In this document: positions 17,138 to 25,475 of the stretch, piece after piece | Layout: every line of letters begins with the position of its first letter | How positions within the stretch are numbered: position 1 is the stretch's first letter | NCBI RefSeq assembly: GCF_005434965.1 | Contig: NZ_SKCI01000004.1 | Span: 124,001 to 188,000, forward strand | DNA: 64,000 bases | Origin: Marimonas lutisalis | GTDB lineage: Bacteria; Pseudomonadota; Alphaproteobacteria; Rhodobacterales; Rhodobacteraceae | Direction: 5' to 3' | Notes under the pieces: model-generated | What the model was told of the DNA's origin: nothing | Seen by the model: the letters and a program-made list of their open reading frames with translations, nothing else | The model's database searches: none | Position numbers and translations under genes: made by a program

Positions 17138-18544
17138 ATGATCGACAAACTGCGTGCCATCGTGGGCGCGGCGCATGTGCTGCAAGACACTGATACCGCC
17201 AGGTATTCGCATGACTTCACTCATACCTACAGCTGGGCGCCCATGGCCGTCGTCCGCCCCGCGAATACCAGCGAAGTGGCGCAGATCGTGAAGCTCGCCA
17301 ATGAAACAGGCACGCCCATCGTGCCCGTCTCCGGCAACACCGGCCTTGCCGGTGGCGCGCGTGCCGAAGGCGCGATCATGCTCTCGCTCGAACGGATGAA
17401 CCGCATCCGCGAAATTCGCCCCGAGGCGCGCATGGCGATTGTCGATGCAGGTGTGGTGCTGGCCGATATCCGCGCCGCGGCCGAGGAACACGGCCTGATC
17501 TTCCCGCTCACCTTCGGCGCCCAGGGCAGCGCGATGATCGGCGGCAACCTCTCCACCAATGCCGGCGGCTCGAACGTGCTGCGCTATGGCAATACCCGCG
17601 ACCTGGTGCTGGGGATCGAGGCGGTGCTGCCCAATGGCGAGGTGATGGACATCATGTCCGAGCTGCACAAGGACAACTCAGGCTACAACCTCAAGCACCT
17701 GCTGATCGGCGCCGAGGGCACGCTTGGCATCATCACCGGCGCGGTGCTGAAACTGGTGCCGAAACCGCGCGCCTATGCTTCGGCGATGGTCGCCGCGCCC
17801 TCGCTCGACGGCGCGCTGTCGCTGCTCAACCGCCTGCAGGAAGCCACCGGCGGCGCGGTCGAGGCCTTCGAATACATGCCGCGCAGCTATATCGAGCAGC
17901 ACCTCAAGGTCGTCTCCGGCGCGCGTGAACCTTTTGACGCCCCGCATGACGTCAACATCTTCGTCGAGGTGGGCGCCACCGCCCCACGCGACGCCGAACC
18001 CGGCCCGGACGGCAAACCGCCGATCACCGCCTATTTCGAAACCGTGCTCGAGGAGCTCTTCGAAGAGGGCGCGGTGCTCGATGCCGTGGTGGCCCAGAAC
18101 GAGGCCCAGCGCCGCGAGATGTGGGCGCGCCGCGAAGCCGCGGCCGAGGTGACGCTGTCGCGCCAGCCAATCCAGAACAACGATGTCGCCGTGCCGCTCG
18201 ACAAGGTCGCGAGCTTCCTCGAGCGCGCCCATGCGATGCTGGAACGGACCGACCCGGGTGCGATTCCCATGGTGGTCTCGCATCTGGGCGACGGCAACGT
18301 GCATTACGCCGTCTGGCCGCAAAGCCAGGATCCGGAGACCTTTGACGCGATCATGGAAGGGGTCGAGGAGATCGTGCTCGATCTCGGCGGCAGTTTTTCG
18401 GCCGAACACGGCATCGGCACCTCGAAACTGCCGTCGATGGCCCGGCGCAAGAACAAGGTCGCGCTGGCGGCGATGCGGGCGATCAAGGCCGCGCTCGACC
18501 CGAACGGCATCATGAACCCGGGCAAGGTGCTGCCCGACGCCTGA
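17138..18544 (+). CDS. FAD-linked oxidase (GlcD / D-2-hydroxyacid dehydrogenase type)
   Basis: A 468-residue FAD-binding type 4 oxidoreductase. The N-terminal domain has VVRPANTSEVAQIVKLA, the pyrophosphate loop PVSGNTGLAGGA, and GGNLSTNAGGSNVLRYGNTR, all typical of the VAO/PCMH fold; the C-terminal cap has VSHLGDGNVHYAVWP and ends with FSAEHGIGTSKL, including the conserved His-Gly. Homologues oxidise D-lactate, glycolate or D-2-hydroxyglutarate, passing electrons to quinone or ETF. Substrate cannot be assigned. No glcE/glcF partner is adjacent, which favours a single-subunit D-2-hydroxyacid dehydrogenase. Confidence 0.88.
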   Translation: MIDKLRAIVGAAHVLQDTDTARYSHDFTHTYSWAPMAVVRPANTSEVAQIVKLANETGTPIVPVSGNTGLAGGARAEGAIMLSLERMNRIREIRPEARMAIVDAGVVLADIRAAAEEHGLIFPLTFGAQGSAMIGGNLSTNAGGSNVLRYGNTRDLVLGIEAVLPNGEVMDIMSELHKDNSGYNLKHLLIGAEGTLGIITGAVLKLVPKPRAYASAMVAAPSLDGALSLLNRLQEATGGAVEAFEYMPRSYIEQHLKVVSGAREPFDAPHDVNIFVEVGATAPRDAEPGPDGKPPITAYFETVLEELFEEGAVLDAVVAQNEAQRREMWARREAAAEVTLSRQPIQNNDVAVPLDKVASFLERAHAMLERTDPGAIPMVVSHLGDGNVHYAVWPQSQDPETFDAIMEGVEEIVLDLGGSFSAEHGIGTSKLPSMARRKNKVALAAMRAIKAALDPNGIMNPGKVLPDA

Positions 18545-18687
18545 GGGGTTGCGCCGCGCGGGCCGCGCGTCGCGGCGGGGCCTCGGCTGTCGCCTCGGCG
18601 GGGCCACATGTGCGCCGCTGCGCCATCCTCTCTTCCGCTTGCCTCAGGAGGGCGCGGGCCATTGAGTATTTTTGCCAAGAAAGACCG
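18545..18687 (+). repeat. Hairpin plus GAGTATTTTTGCC intergenic repeat, copy b
   Basis: Directly after the oxidase stop: a GC-rich structured stretch (GGCGGGGCCTCGGCTG and its partners) followed by TGAGTATTTTTGCCAAGAAAGA-type tail at about 18663-18683. It aligns along its length with 34855-34998, showing that the unit is about 140 bases, not just the tail. Confidence 0.7.
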
Positions 18688-18715
18688 TCAGGAACCACTA
18701 TCCTGAAATGCCGGG

Positions 18716-19342
18716 TCAGGCTTTGCGAAAGAGCAGGACGAAACCGGTATCCGTTGCATGGGGGCCAGTGGCACGCGGCCCGTAGATCGGCACCTCGGTC
18801 CGCTCCAGAGCGGCAAGGTTTGGCGCCATCCTGTCGAAGGCATCGGCAAAACCCGCGCCCTGCCAGTGCTTGGCATTGACCGAGATCGCCGCCAACCCGC
18901 CCGGCGCCAGAAGTCTCAGAACCTCGTCCAGGGCATCGGGGCCGACATGGCCGGTGGTGAAGGTGCCGGAACTGACAACGCTCTGATAACTGCCATCCGC
19001 CACGTCGAGCCGCTGCGTCAGGTCGCCCTCGAAAAGCCTGCGATAGACCCCCTTGCGCGCGGCCACCTCCAGCATTTCGCGCGAGATATCGGTACCATCG
19101 ACCGGCGCGACCCGACCTGCAAGCAGCGCCCCCATCACCCCCGTCCCGGCCCCGAGATCGAGCACCGGCCCCTGCGGCTCCGCCTCGAGGAAGACGCGCG
19201 CCACATGCGCGGGCAGGCGGTAATCCATCTCGTCGATGAACGCGCTGTCATAGGTCTCGGCCCAGTCGCGGTAAAGCCGCACGCTGTCCTCGGGGGTTTG
19301 CAGCGCATAGGCCGCGTCAAGATCGGGATCGTCCTGCGTCAT
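18716..19342 (-). CDS. Class I SAM-dependent methyltransferase
   Basis: A 208-residue protein with a standard methyltransferase core: VLDLGAGTGVMGALLAGRV is the SAM-binding motif I near residues 65-83, VDGTDISREMLEVAARKG is motif II, and VLRLLAPGGLAAISVNAKHW covers the post-core strand. The N-terminus has LYRDWAETYD, as in Williams-Beuren-related or ubiquinone-type small-molecule methyltransferases. The substrate is not predictable. Start 19342 is a choice among several Met codons; 19360 would add six residues. It converges on the FAD oxidase with a repeat element in between. Confidence 0.82.
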   Translation of the reverse strand: MTQDDPDLDAAYALQTPEDSVRLYRDWAETYDSAFIDEMDYRLPAHVARVFLEAEPQGPVLDLGAGTGVMGALLAGRVAPVDGTDISREMLEVAARKGVYRRLFEGDLTQRLDVADGSYQSVVSSGTFTTGHVGPDALDEVLRLLAPGGLAAISVNAKHWQGAGFADAFDRMAPNLAALERTEVPIYGPRATGPHATDTGFVLLFRKA

Positions 19343-19388
19343 GGCCCCAGCCAAGCGCATCGAGGGCGGGTCGGTCAACCCCTGCGGA

Positions 19389-19808
19389 TCATCCGCCCGC
19401 CTGCAGCGCCTTGCGGAACTCGAGGAACCGCACATCGGTCTTGACCCGTTCGTTCATCGCTTCGCGCAGGGCGGCCACCGATTTCAGCGGCCGCATCGCC
19501 ACCTCGAACTCTGCGATCAGGCCATCGTCATCGAGCGTGATCAGATCCACGCCCACGGCGTCCAGATCGCCCACCTTGCACTGGAATTCCAGCGCCCAGT
19601 CCCGCCCCTCGCCCATCACCCGGCGATAGCGAAACTCGGAAAAAACCTGCCCGACATGGCCCAGCACCGCGGCCACCGCATCGCGCCCCTGCCATACGGC
19701 CCAGTAGGTCGGTGGCAGGAACCGCACGGTCTCGGCCATCAGCGGCGCAATTGCGGCATCGTCGCCCTTGGCCACCACCTCCATCATGGTTTCGATCGTC
19801 GGATGCAT
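19389..19808 (-). CDS. SnoaL-like / NTF2-fold protein
   Basis: A 139-residue protein. It has the cone-fold pattern of SnoaL-like nuclear transport factor 2 proteins: an N-terminal helix TIETMMEVVAKGDDAAIAPLM, then TVRFLPPTYWAVWQGRDAVAAVL, followed by alternating strands (ALEFQCKVGDLDAVGVDLITLD, GLIAEFEVAMRPL). Such proteins act as isomerases, hydrolases or simple binding domains. The substrate is unknown. GGGAGG lies upstream of its start at 19808. It is transcribed with the methyltransferase just downstream (47 bases apart), divergent from the pseudouridine synthase. Confidence 0.75.
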   Translation of the reverse strand: MHPTIETMMEVVAKGDDAAIAPLMAETVRFLPPTYWAVWQGRDAVAAVLGHVGQVFSEFRYRRVMGEGRDWALEFQCKVGDLDAVGVDLITLDDDGLIAEFEVAMRPLKSVAALREAMNERVKTDVRFLEFRKALQAGG

Positions 19809-19907
19809 GCGCAGCCCTCCCTTTGCGCCAGACTGCGCGGCATCCTGCGCCCCGGCAAGCCTGACGTCGGGTTGCACCGGGTCCGCCCCATCGCTATCTG
19901 GCAGGGC

Positions 19908-20552
19908 ATGAGCGACAGCTACACGCCCCCGAAGGACCCGCTCGAGGTTCTGCACGAAGATCACGAGCTTATCGTCGTGAACAAACCCGCCGGGCTCCTC
20001 TCGGTGCCGGGCAAGGGCGCCCACCTGGCCGATTGCTTGCTGACGCGGGTGCAGGTGGCCTTCCCGACGGCGCTCCTGGTGCACCGGCTCGATCGCGATA
20101 CCTCGGGCGTCATGGTCTTTGCCGCCACGCCCCATGCCCAGCGCCACCTGGGGCTCCAATTCGAGAAACGCCAGACGAAAAAGACCTATGTCGCGCAGGT
20201 GCGCGGCCACATGCAGCCGAATGAGGGCACGATCGACCTGCCGCTGATCGTCGACTGGCCCAATCGCCCGCGCCAGATGGTCTGCCACGACACCGGCAAG
20301 GAAGCGATCACCGATTTCAAGGTGCTGAAGGCCAGCGATGCAGAAAGCCGCGTGCGCCTCTTCCCCCGCACCGGGCGCAGCCACCAACTGCGCGTGCACA
20401 TGGCCGAACTGGGCCACCCCATCCTGGGCGATCCGCTTTATTCGGACGATGCCGGCGCTTTTCCCCGCATGATGCTGCATGCCGAAGAGTTGCGCCTGCG
20501 CCACCCCGATGGCGGGCGTGGAATGCGGTTTCGCGCCAAGACACCGTTCTGA
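19908..20552 (+). CDS. rluA: RluA-family pseudouridine synthase
   Basis: A 214-residue enzyme converting specific uridines of rRNA and/or tRNA to pseudouridine. It is the catalytic domain only, without an S4 domain, as in RluA and TruC. Motif I is HRLDRDTSGVMVFA with the catalytic Asp, FEKRQTKKTYVAQVRG precedes the second block, and RTGRSHQLRVHMAELGHPILGDPLY is the family signature. The ATG at 19908 has only a short GCAGGG upstream; the longer open frame overlaps the divergent SnoaL-like gene. RluA is the nearest match by size, TruC an alternative. Confidence 0.85.
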   Translation: MSDSYTPPKDPLEVLHEDHELIVVNKPAGLLSVPGKGAHLADCLLTRVQVAFPTALLVHRLDRDTSGVMVFAATPHAQRHLGLQFEKRQTKKTYVAQVRGHMQPNEGTIDLPLIVDWPNRPRQMVCHDTGKEAITDFKVLKASDAESRVRLFPRTGRSHQLRVHMAELGHPILGDPLYSDDAGAFPRMMLHAEELRLRHPDGGRGMRFRAKTPF

Positions 20553-20570
20553 AGACGAAAGCCGCGGGGA

Positions 20571-21632
20571 TCAGGCCGCGCGGCGCTGCACCAGCGTCAG
20601 CGCCTCGAAGGGTTTCAGCATCGGATAGGCCGATTTGGCATGCTCGGGCAGCAGTCTGCGGTCGATCCCGGCCAGCAGGCTCTCGCTCAGCCGGTCGGCC
20701 TTGCGTCTGATCCGCCCGAGATAGAGGCTCTCCACCGGGCAACCGGCTGCGATCACCGATTCATGTGCCGGCAGGATCACCTGGGTATAGCGCACGACAG
20801 GCGGCCCGCTGACCGCGATGGCCGAAATGCCGTTGACCAGGTGCCGCGCCGGCACCAGCACGGCCTCGCGCCCAAACATGTATTCCACCTCCGAACCACC
20901 GACCACGAGTCGCTGATCGGGCGCGACGACGATATCGCTCTGCAGCCCGAAATAGGGCGCACGCAGCCGCACCGGCCGGAACGATCCGCGCGCCGGCACC
21001 AGCCGCTGCACCGCGTGCAGCACCGGCACCAGCCCGGATTCCATCGTTTCCACCAGGTCGCCGCGCCGCAGCTTGCCGGCGAAAATGTACTGTCCCGCGC
21101 CCAGAAGCGGCACGCGGCCCGTCAGCGTGGGCATCGGGCCAATCGGCTCCACCTTGCTCGACACGGCAAAGAACTGCACATCGGCATCCATCAGCCGCCG
21201 GCGCGGATCCGTCGTCATCTCGCGTATATCGTCCAGCCGCATCCCATGCGGCGCGGTCAATTCGGTCGAAACCGTCTTGTCCTGTTCCGGCCGCTCGATA
21301 GCCAGCCTGCCCCAGCCTTTCGTCACATCCCAGCTCAGGCTCACGCGCAGAACATCCGCGCGTTCCTGCGCGTCCTGGTTCAGCGCCGCGTGAAACACCT
21401 CATCGCCATCGGCCATCACCACCACGACGCCGCCGCCAGGTATCGCCTGTATCGAAAGCTTGAAGGGCCGCGGATGCAGCCGCTCGTATCCCAGCAGGGT
21501 CTGCGGCGCGCCATCCGCGGACAGCCGCGTTTCAACCAGCAGCGTTCCGCGCGGCAGAACACCGTCCTGCAGCAGCGCATCCGGCGCGCGGAAACTGTTG
21601 GTCATATTATCTGATATCGCGAACCAGCCCAT
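20571..21632 (-). CDS. Degenerate Hint-domain protein
   Basis: A 353-residue protein. The N-terminal half is beta-rich without recognised domain (GTLLVETRLSADGAPQTLLG, GGVVVVMADGDEVFHAAL). From about residue 175 it aligns with Hint_2 domains, with GAGQYIFAGKLRRGDLVET where relatives have Cys-Phe-x-x-Gly-Thr; the nucleophilic Cys is absent and the sequence shortened, and APDQRLVV replaces the usual SPxHR block. LVPARHLVNGISAI and the C-terminal half remain conserved. It therefore looks unable to self-cleave. It lies directly downstream of a larger Hint protein, nine bases from its stop, in one transcription unit. Confidence 0.7.
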   Translation of the reverse strand: MGWFAISDNMTNSFRAPDALLQDGVLPRGTLLVETRLSADGAPQTLLGYERLHPRPFKLSIQAIPGGGVVVVMADGDEVFHAALNQDAQERADVLRVSLSWDVTKGWGRLAIERPEQDKTVSTELTAPHGMRLDDIREMTTDPRRRLMDADVQFFAVSSKVEPIGPMPTLTGRVPLLGAGQYIFAGKLRRGDLVETMESGLVPVLHAVQRLVPARGSFRPVRLRAPYFGLQSDIVVAPDQRLVVGGSEVEYMFGREAVLVPARHLVNGISAIAVSGPPVVRYTQVILPAHESVIAAGCPVESLYLGRIRRKADRLSESLLAGIDRRLLPEHAKSAYPMLKPFEALTLVQRRAA

Positions 21633-21641
21633 ATACCGTCC

Positions 21642-23249
21642 CTATGCCGCCCGCGTCCGCATTTCGCCCGCCAGAAGCGCCGCTTCGTACCCCTTCAGCG
21701 TGCGCCGGGCAGCCGGGCCATAGCCTTCTCCCGCCTCGGGGTCGAGTTCGGGGAAGATTTCGCAGATTTCCGCCACCATCTCGGGTTCGAAACTGTGGTT
21801 AACCTGCGGCCCGGGATGAAAGCTCTCGGTCGCCAGTTCCTCGCTGAAGATCACCTGGTGCTCATCGCACAACAGGTGCACATAGTCGACCAGCCCTCCG
21901 GGAACCGGGCGCACCCGCCTGTCATCGACAAGGTCCCGCGCCGCCACCAGGACTTCGCGTTCACCGAACAGAAGTTCGGACACGCCGTCGTGTACGAGTA
22001 TGCGATGAAGCGGCGATACGGCTATGGCGCTGTGCCGCCCGAATGTGTTCGGCGCGACAAAGATCGGCGCGAACCTGCCCTCGGCCCTGACCCGCCGCAT
22101 CCCGCGCCAGCGCAACGGTTGCGGCCCGCTATCCTGGGTCAGCACCATGTCCCCCGGCTCAAGCGTCTCCACCGCTCTCGGCCCTTTCACGGTGTCGATC
22201 ATCGTGCCCGCCACGAAATACGGGATCGCGTCGACCAGAACGAACCCTGTATCCGTATTGGAGCCGCTCTCGATCGTGTAGGTGAAGTTGAAGGTTTCGT
22301 CAGTGCCATCGCCCACGACCGTGAAGGTGCCGTTGGCATTCAGCGTCACCGTCTGCCCGGTATTCAGTGTAACGGTGTCACCGGCGCTGACCGCGATGCC
22401 GTTAACATGCGTAATCGTCAGCGTCCCGCCCGAGGCGTCAAAGTCGTTGGCCAGCGCGTTCATCACCTTGGTCTGGTTGCCGGTCAGGTGCACCACGTCG
22501 TCATTGGCCACCAGGACCGTCTGGACCGAGTCACCGGCGATCAGCAGGTTCGAGTCGTAGCTCGAATCGCCCACGTCGGCGACGCCGATCCGGATCGTGT
22601 TGACCTCTCCGGCTGTCACCGGGATGGTCAGCGTCATGGTGACGGTGAAACCGTCCATTTCCGTATTGTACTGGTCCTGCGTGTTGTCGACGTAAAGGTT
22701 CTCATTGCCCCCGCCATTCAGGTTCCCGGGGTTGGCCGCCCCCACCGACATGTCGACCTGCGCACCGTTGATCCAGACGCCGCCGAAATCCTGGAACTGC
22801 GAATTGGCGTATTCGGGAAACTCTTCCGACGAAAAGACGAACTGCATCGTCATCGTGTCGCCGGTCGGGATGAAATCAATGTCCAGCCACGACGCATCAT
22901 AGGTGCGCGCACCGGCCGCATCGTTGAAATCGCTGTTGTTGCTGGGGCCTCTGGTGTTGGTCGAGGTGTTGCTGTTCTGGTTCGATTGCGCCGGGCCGCC
23001 ACCTTGCCACCATGGAAGGTTGCCGGCCTCACTGGTGAAATCCTGCGCTCGCCCGGTCGACAGGATCACGCCCTCGTCGCCGGGAACAACGCCGGGCGAT
23101 ATCGTATCGCCGTTAGTGTAAATCCCGGACGAGCGCGAGTCCCCGGTGTAGGATGCGCTCACGACAGTCACCCCATCGCCGAAAATTGTTTCCGCCATCT
23201 GCATCGCGGAGGCTTTGGTGTTGATCGGAAGTTCGGACGCCGCAACCAT
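21642..23249 (-). CDS. Large secreted-type protein: choice-of-anchor-L-like domain, Ig/cadherin-like domain, Hint domain
   Basis: About 535 residues. Residues 1-245 resemble the choice-of-anchor L family (MAETIFGDGVTVVSASYTGD, PGDEGVILSTGRAQDF, FVFSSEEFPEYANSQFQDFGG, LLIAGDSVQTVLVANDD). Residues 255-335 form a VCBS/cadherin-like repeat (LANDFDASGGTLTITHVNGI). From 340 comes a Hint_2 domain whose start reads AIPYFVAGTMIDT: the usual catalytic Cys is Tyr, while VSPLHRILV and LVAARDLV are kept. No signal peptide, so secretion by a type I system is plausible. ATG 23249 is favoured over GTG 23258 by GAGG spacing. Confidence 0.75.
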   Translation of the reverse strand: MVAASELPINTKASAMQMAETIFGDGVTVVSASYTGDSRSSGIYTNGDTISPGVVPGDEGVILSTGRAQDFTSEAGNLPWWQGGGPAQSNQNSNTSTNTRGPSNNSDFNDAAGARTYDASWLDIDFIPTGDTMTMQFVFSSEEFPEYANSQFQDFGGVWINGAQVDMSVGAANPGNLNGGGNENLYVDNTQDQYNTEMDGFTVTMTLTIPVTAGEVNTIRIGVADVGDSSYDSNLLIAGDSVQTVLVANDDVVHLTGNQTKVMNALANDFDASGGTLTITHVNGIAVSAGDTVTLNTGQTVTLNANGTFTVVGDGTDETFNFTYTIESGSNTDTGFVLVDAIPYFVAGTMIDTVKGPRAVETLEPGDMVLTQDSGPQPLRWRGMRRVRAEGRFAPIFVAPNTFGRHSAIAVSPLHRILVHDGVSELLFGEREVLVAARDLVDDRRVRPVPGGLVDYVHLLCDEHQVIFSEELATESFHPGPQVNHSFEPEMVAEICEIFPELDPEAGEGYGPAARRTLKGYEAALLAGEMRTRAA

Positions 23250-23547
23250 GACCTGCACACCTCGCTATGTCCAATGGCAGGCCACGGCAAATATGCCGTT
23301 TCCCGGCCGGATGTTTCCGGCCCAAGTGGTCATTTCTGCTCGGCGGGGCGTTGTCGCCCTCTGTCCGCAACCTGCCTCGGTTTTTTGTTGACCAAAAGTT
23401 AACACGGAATACGCGAATCTGTTAAGCCGCATTTTTCGCCTTCCCCTGCGTCACGTGGCGCGGTCGCGGCATTTGCGCCACATTTGCGCCGCCGCCCCAT
23501 CCGCGCTAGGGCTTTGCCATCGCATCAACAACTCCGGGCCGCCCGCC

Positions 23548-24696
23548 ATGACCCAACCGCTCGATCCCGTTCACCTCACGCAGAACCTCATCCGCTGCAA
23601 CTCCGTCACTCCGGCCGAGGGCGGCGCGCTCGTCCTGCTGGACGAGGTGCTGACGGAAGCCGGCTTTGCCTGCACCCGCGTGGATCGTGGCGCGGTGTCG
23701 AACCTCTTCGCCCGCTGGGGTGACAAGGGCCATGCGAAAACCTTCGGCTTCAACGGCCATACCGATGTCGTGCCCCCGGGTGATACGGCCGCCTGGACAC
23801 ATGCACCCTTCTCCGGCGATCTTGCTGATGGCATCCTGTGGGGCCGCGGCGCGACCGACATGAAATCGGGGGTTGCCGCCTTTGCCGCCGCCGCGGTCGA
23901 CTTCGTGCGCAACACGCCGCCCGACGGCGCGATCATCCTCACCATCACCGGCGACGAGGAAGGCGACGCCACCGATGGCACCACCGCGCTGCTCGACTGG
24001 ATGGCCGACAACGGCGAGCAGATGTCGGTCTGCCTCGTGGGCGAACCGACCTGCCCCAACGAAATGGGCGAAATGATGAAGATCGGCCGCCGCGGCTCGA
24101 TGACCGCCTGGTTCCGCGTGACCGGCGTTCAGGGCCATTCGGCCTATCCGCACCGCGCGAAGAACCCGCTGCCCGCGATGGCGCGGCTGATGGACCGCCT
24201 CGCCAGCCACGAGCTTGACCAGGGCACCGGGCATTTCGATCCCTCCACGCTGGCCGTGGTCGGCATCGACACCGGCAACCCCGCCACCAACGTGATCCCG
24301 GCCGAATGCACCGGCGCTGTCAATATCCGCTTCAACGATGCGCATTCCGGCGCCACGCTCACCGCCTGGCTCGAACAGGAGGCCGACAAGGTCGCCGCGG
24401 AATTCGGCGTCGGCATCGACATGCGGGTGAAAATCTCCGGTGAAAGCTTCCTCACCCCGCCGGGGCCGCTCTCGGACCTGATCGCGAACGCGGTCGAGGC
24501 TGAAACCGGCCGCCGCCCCGAGCTTTCGACCACCGGCGGCACTTCGGATGCGCGCTTCGTCAAGGATCACTGCCAGGTGGTGGAATTCGGCCTTGTCGGC
24601 CATTTCATGCACCAGGTCGATGAACGCGTGCCCGCCACCCAGATCGAGGAACTCAAATCGATCTATACCCGGATCCTGCACGACTATTTTGCATGA
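23548..24696 (+). CDS. dapE: Succinyl-diaminopimelate desuccinylase
   Basis: DapE removes succinate from N-succinyl-LL-diaminopimelate in the lysine and meso-DAP (peptidoglycan) pathway. The 382-residue protein has the dinuclear zinc peptidase motifs: [13 protein letters not shown] with His and Asp, [15 protein letters not shown] with the bridging Asp, and [13 protein letters not shown] with the catalytic Glu pair. A dimerisation domain starts near residue 180 ([21 protein letters not shown]), and [13 protein letters not shown] near the C-terminus carries the last ligand His. The upstream 290 bases separate it from the divergent Hint gene and show no clear promoter beyond a TTGACC at 23388. 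Confidence 0.96.
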   Translation: MTQPLDPVHLTQNLIRCNSVTPAEGGALVLLDEVLTEAGFACTRVDRGAVSNLFARWGDKGHAKTFGFNGHTDVVPPGDTAAWTHAPFSGDLADGILWGRGATDMKSGVAAFAAAAVDFVRNTPPDGAIILTITGDEEGDATDGTTALLDWMADNGEQMSVCLVGEPTCPNEMGEMMKIGRRGSMTAWFRVTGVQGHSAYPHRAKNPLPAMARLMDRLASHELDQGTGHFDPSTLAVVGIDTGNPATNVIPAECTGAVNIRFNDAHSGATLTAWLEQEADKVAAEFGVGIDMRVKISGESFLTPPGPLSDLIANAVEAETGRRPELSTTGGTSDARFVKDHCQVVEFGLVGHFMHQVDERVPATQIEELKSIYTRILHDYFA

Positions 24697-25271
24697 GGCC
24701 TGGCATGAGGCCCCGCCTCGTCATCATGCTGAAAGAGCCTCGCGCGGGCCGGGTGAAAACCCGGCTCGGGCGTGACATTGGCACGATCCCCGCCACCTGG
24801 TGGTTCCGCCATCAATCCGCGCGCCTGCTGCGCCGGCTGGCCGATCCGCGCTGGGACATGGTCCTGGCCCTGGCCCCCGACACGGCCATTGCCAGCCGCG
24901 CCTTCCCCGCGCACCTGCCTCGCGTGCCGCAGGGCCCCGGCGATCTCGGCGCGCGCATGGCCCGGCTCTTGCGCCTGCCCCATCCCGGCCCGGTCTGCCT
25001 TGTCGGCGGCGATATCCCGGGCCTGATGCCCCACCATGTTGCCCGCGCCTTCCATCTCGCCCGCGCGCATGATGCCGTCTTCGGCCCCGCCACCGATGGC
25101 GGCTTCTGGCTTGCCGGCCTGCGCCACCCGTCGCGCAGCCCCGCACGCCTCTTCGAAAATGTCCGCTGGTCCACACCGCACGCGCTTGCCGACACCCTTG
25201 CCACGCTTGGCAAGCACCGCACGGCCCTCGCCGACACCCTCTCGGATGTCGACAGCGCCGCTGATCTGTGA
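24693..25271 (+). CDS. DUF2064 / TIGR04282-type glycosyltransferase-like protein
   Basis: A 192-residue nucleotide-diphospho-sugar-transferase-like fold protein. Visible blocks: [22 protein letters not shown], the nucleotide-binding N-terminus; [21 protein letters not shown], with a metal-binding GGDxP motif; and [17 protein letters not shown], all characteristic of DUF2064. Some relatives are annotated as arsenosugar biosynthesis glycosyltransferases, but there are no arsenic genes nearby, so that role is not supported. The ATG overlaps the dapE stop, implying coupled translation. An internal Met at codon 5 is an alternative start. Confidence 0.82.
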   Translation: MRPGMRPRLVIMLKEPRAGRVKTRLGRDIGTIPATWWFRHQSARLLRRLADPRWDMVLALAPDTAIASRAFPAHLPRVPQGPGDLGARMARLLRLPHPGPVCLVGGDIPGLMPHHVARAFHLARAHDAVFGPATDGGFWLAGLRHPSRSPARLFENVRWSTPHALADTLATLGKHRTALADTLSDVDSAADL

Positions 25272-25290
25272 CTGCCCGGCGCCCGGTCGC

Positions 25291-25426
25291 CCCCTGCTTC
25301 ATCTTGCCTGAAAATACTCAATCCCAACGCGGCCGACGTTCCACCCCGGCCCCGATATGCGCCACCGCCTGACCCGCCCCCGCGGCGGACGGGGGCTGGT
25401 GGGTGGGCCGTTCGCCGCGGGGGCGG
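25291..25426 (-). repeat. Hairpin plus GAGTATTTT intergenic repeat, copy c
   Basis: On the minus strand: a perfect 14-bp GC hairpin (arms 25374-25387 and 25413-25426, G-rich loop on the plus strand) followed by TTGAGTATTTTCAGGCAAGA at 25322-25303 and TGAAGCAGGGG. Both neighbours (DUF2064 and rnr) are on the plus strand, so it is not the terminator of a minus-strand gene. It occupies most of the gap before rnr. Confidence 0.7.
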
Positions 25427-25475
25427 TGCCGACTTTCCCAATGACGCGCCCCGCGCCCCATGCTATCGGGACAGC

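Noticed and set aside
20571-23249. Inteins or active splicing elements
   Set aside because: The Hint domains lie at protein C-termini with no downstream extein, and two lack the first Cys; they are Hint_2-type terminal domains.
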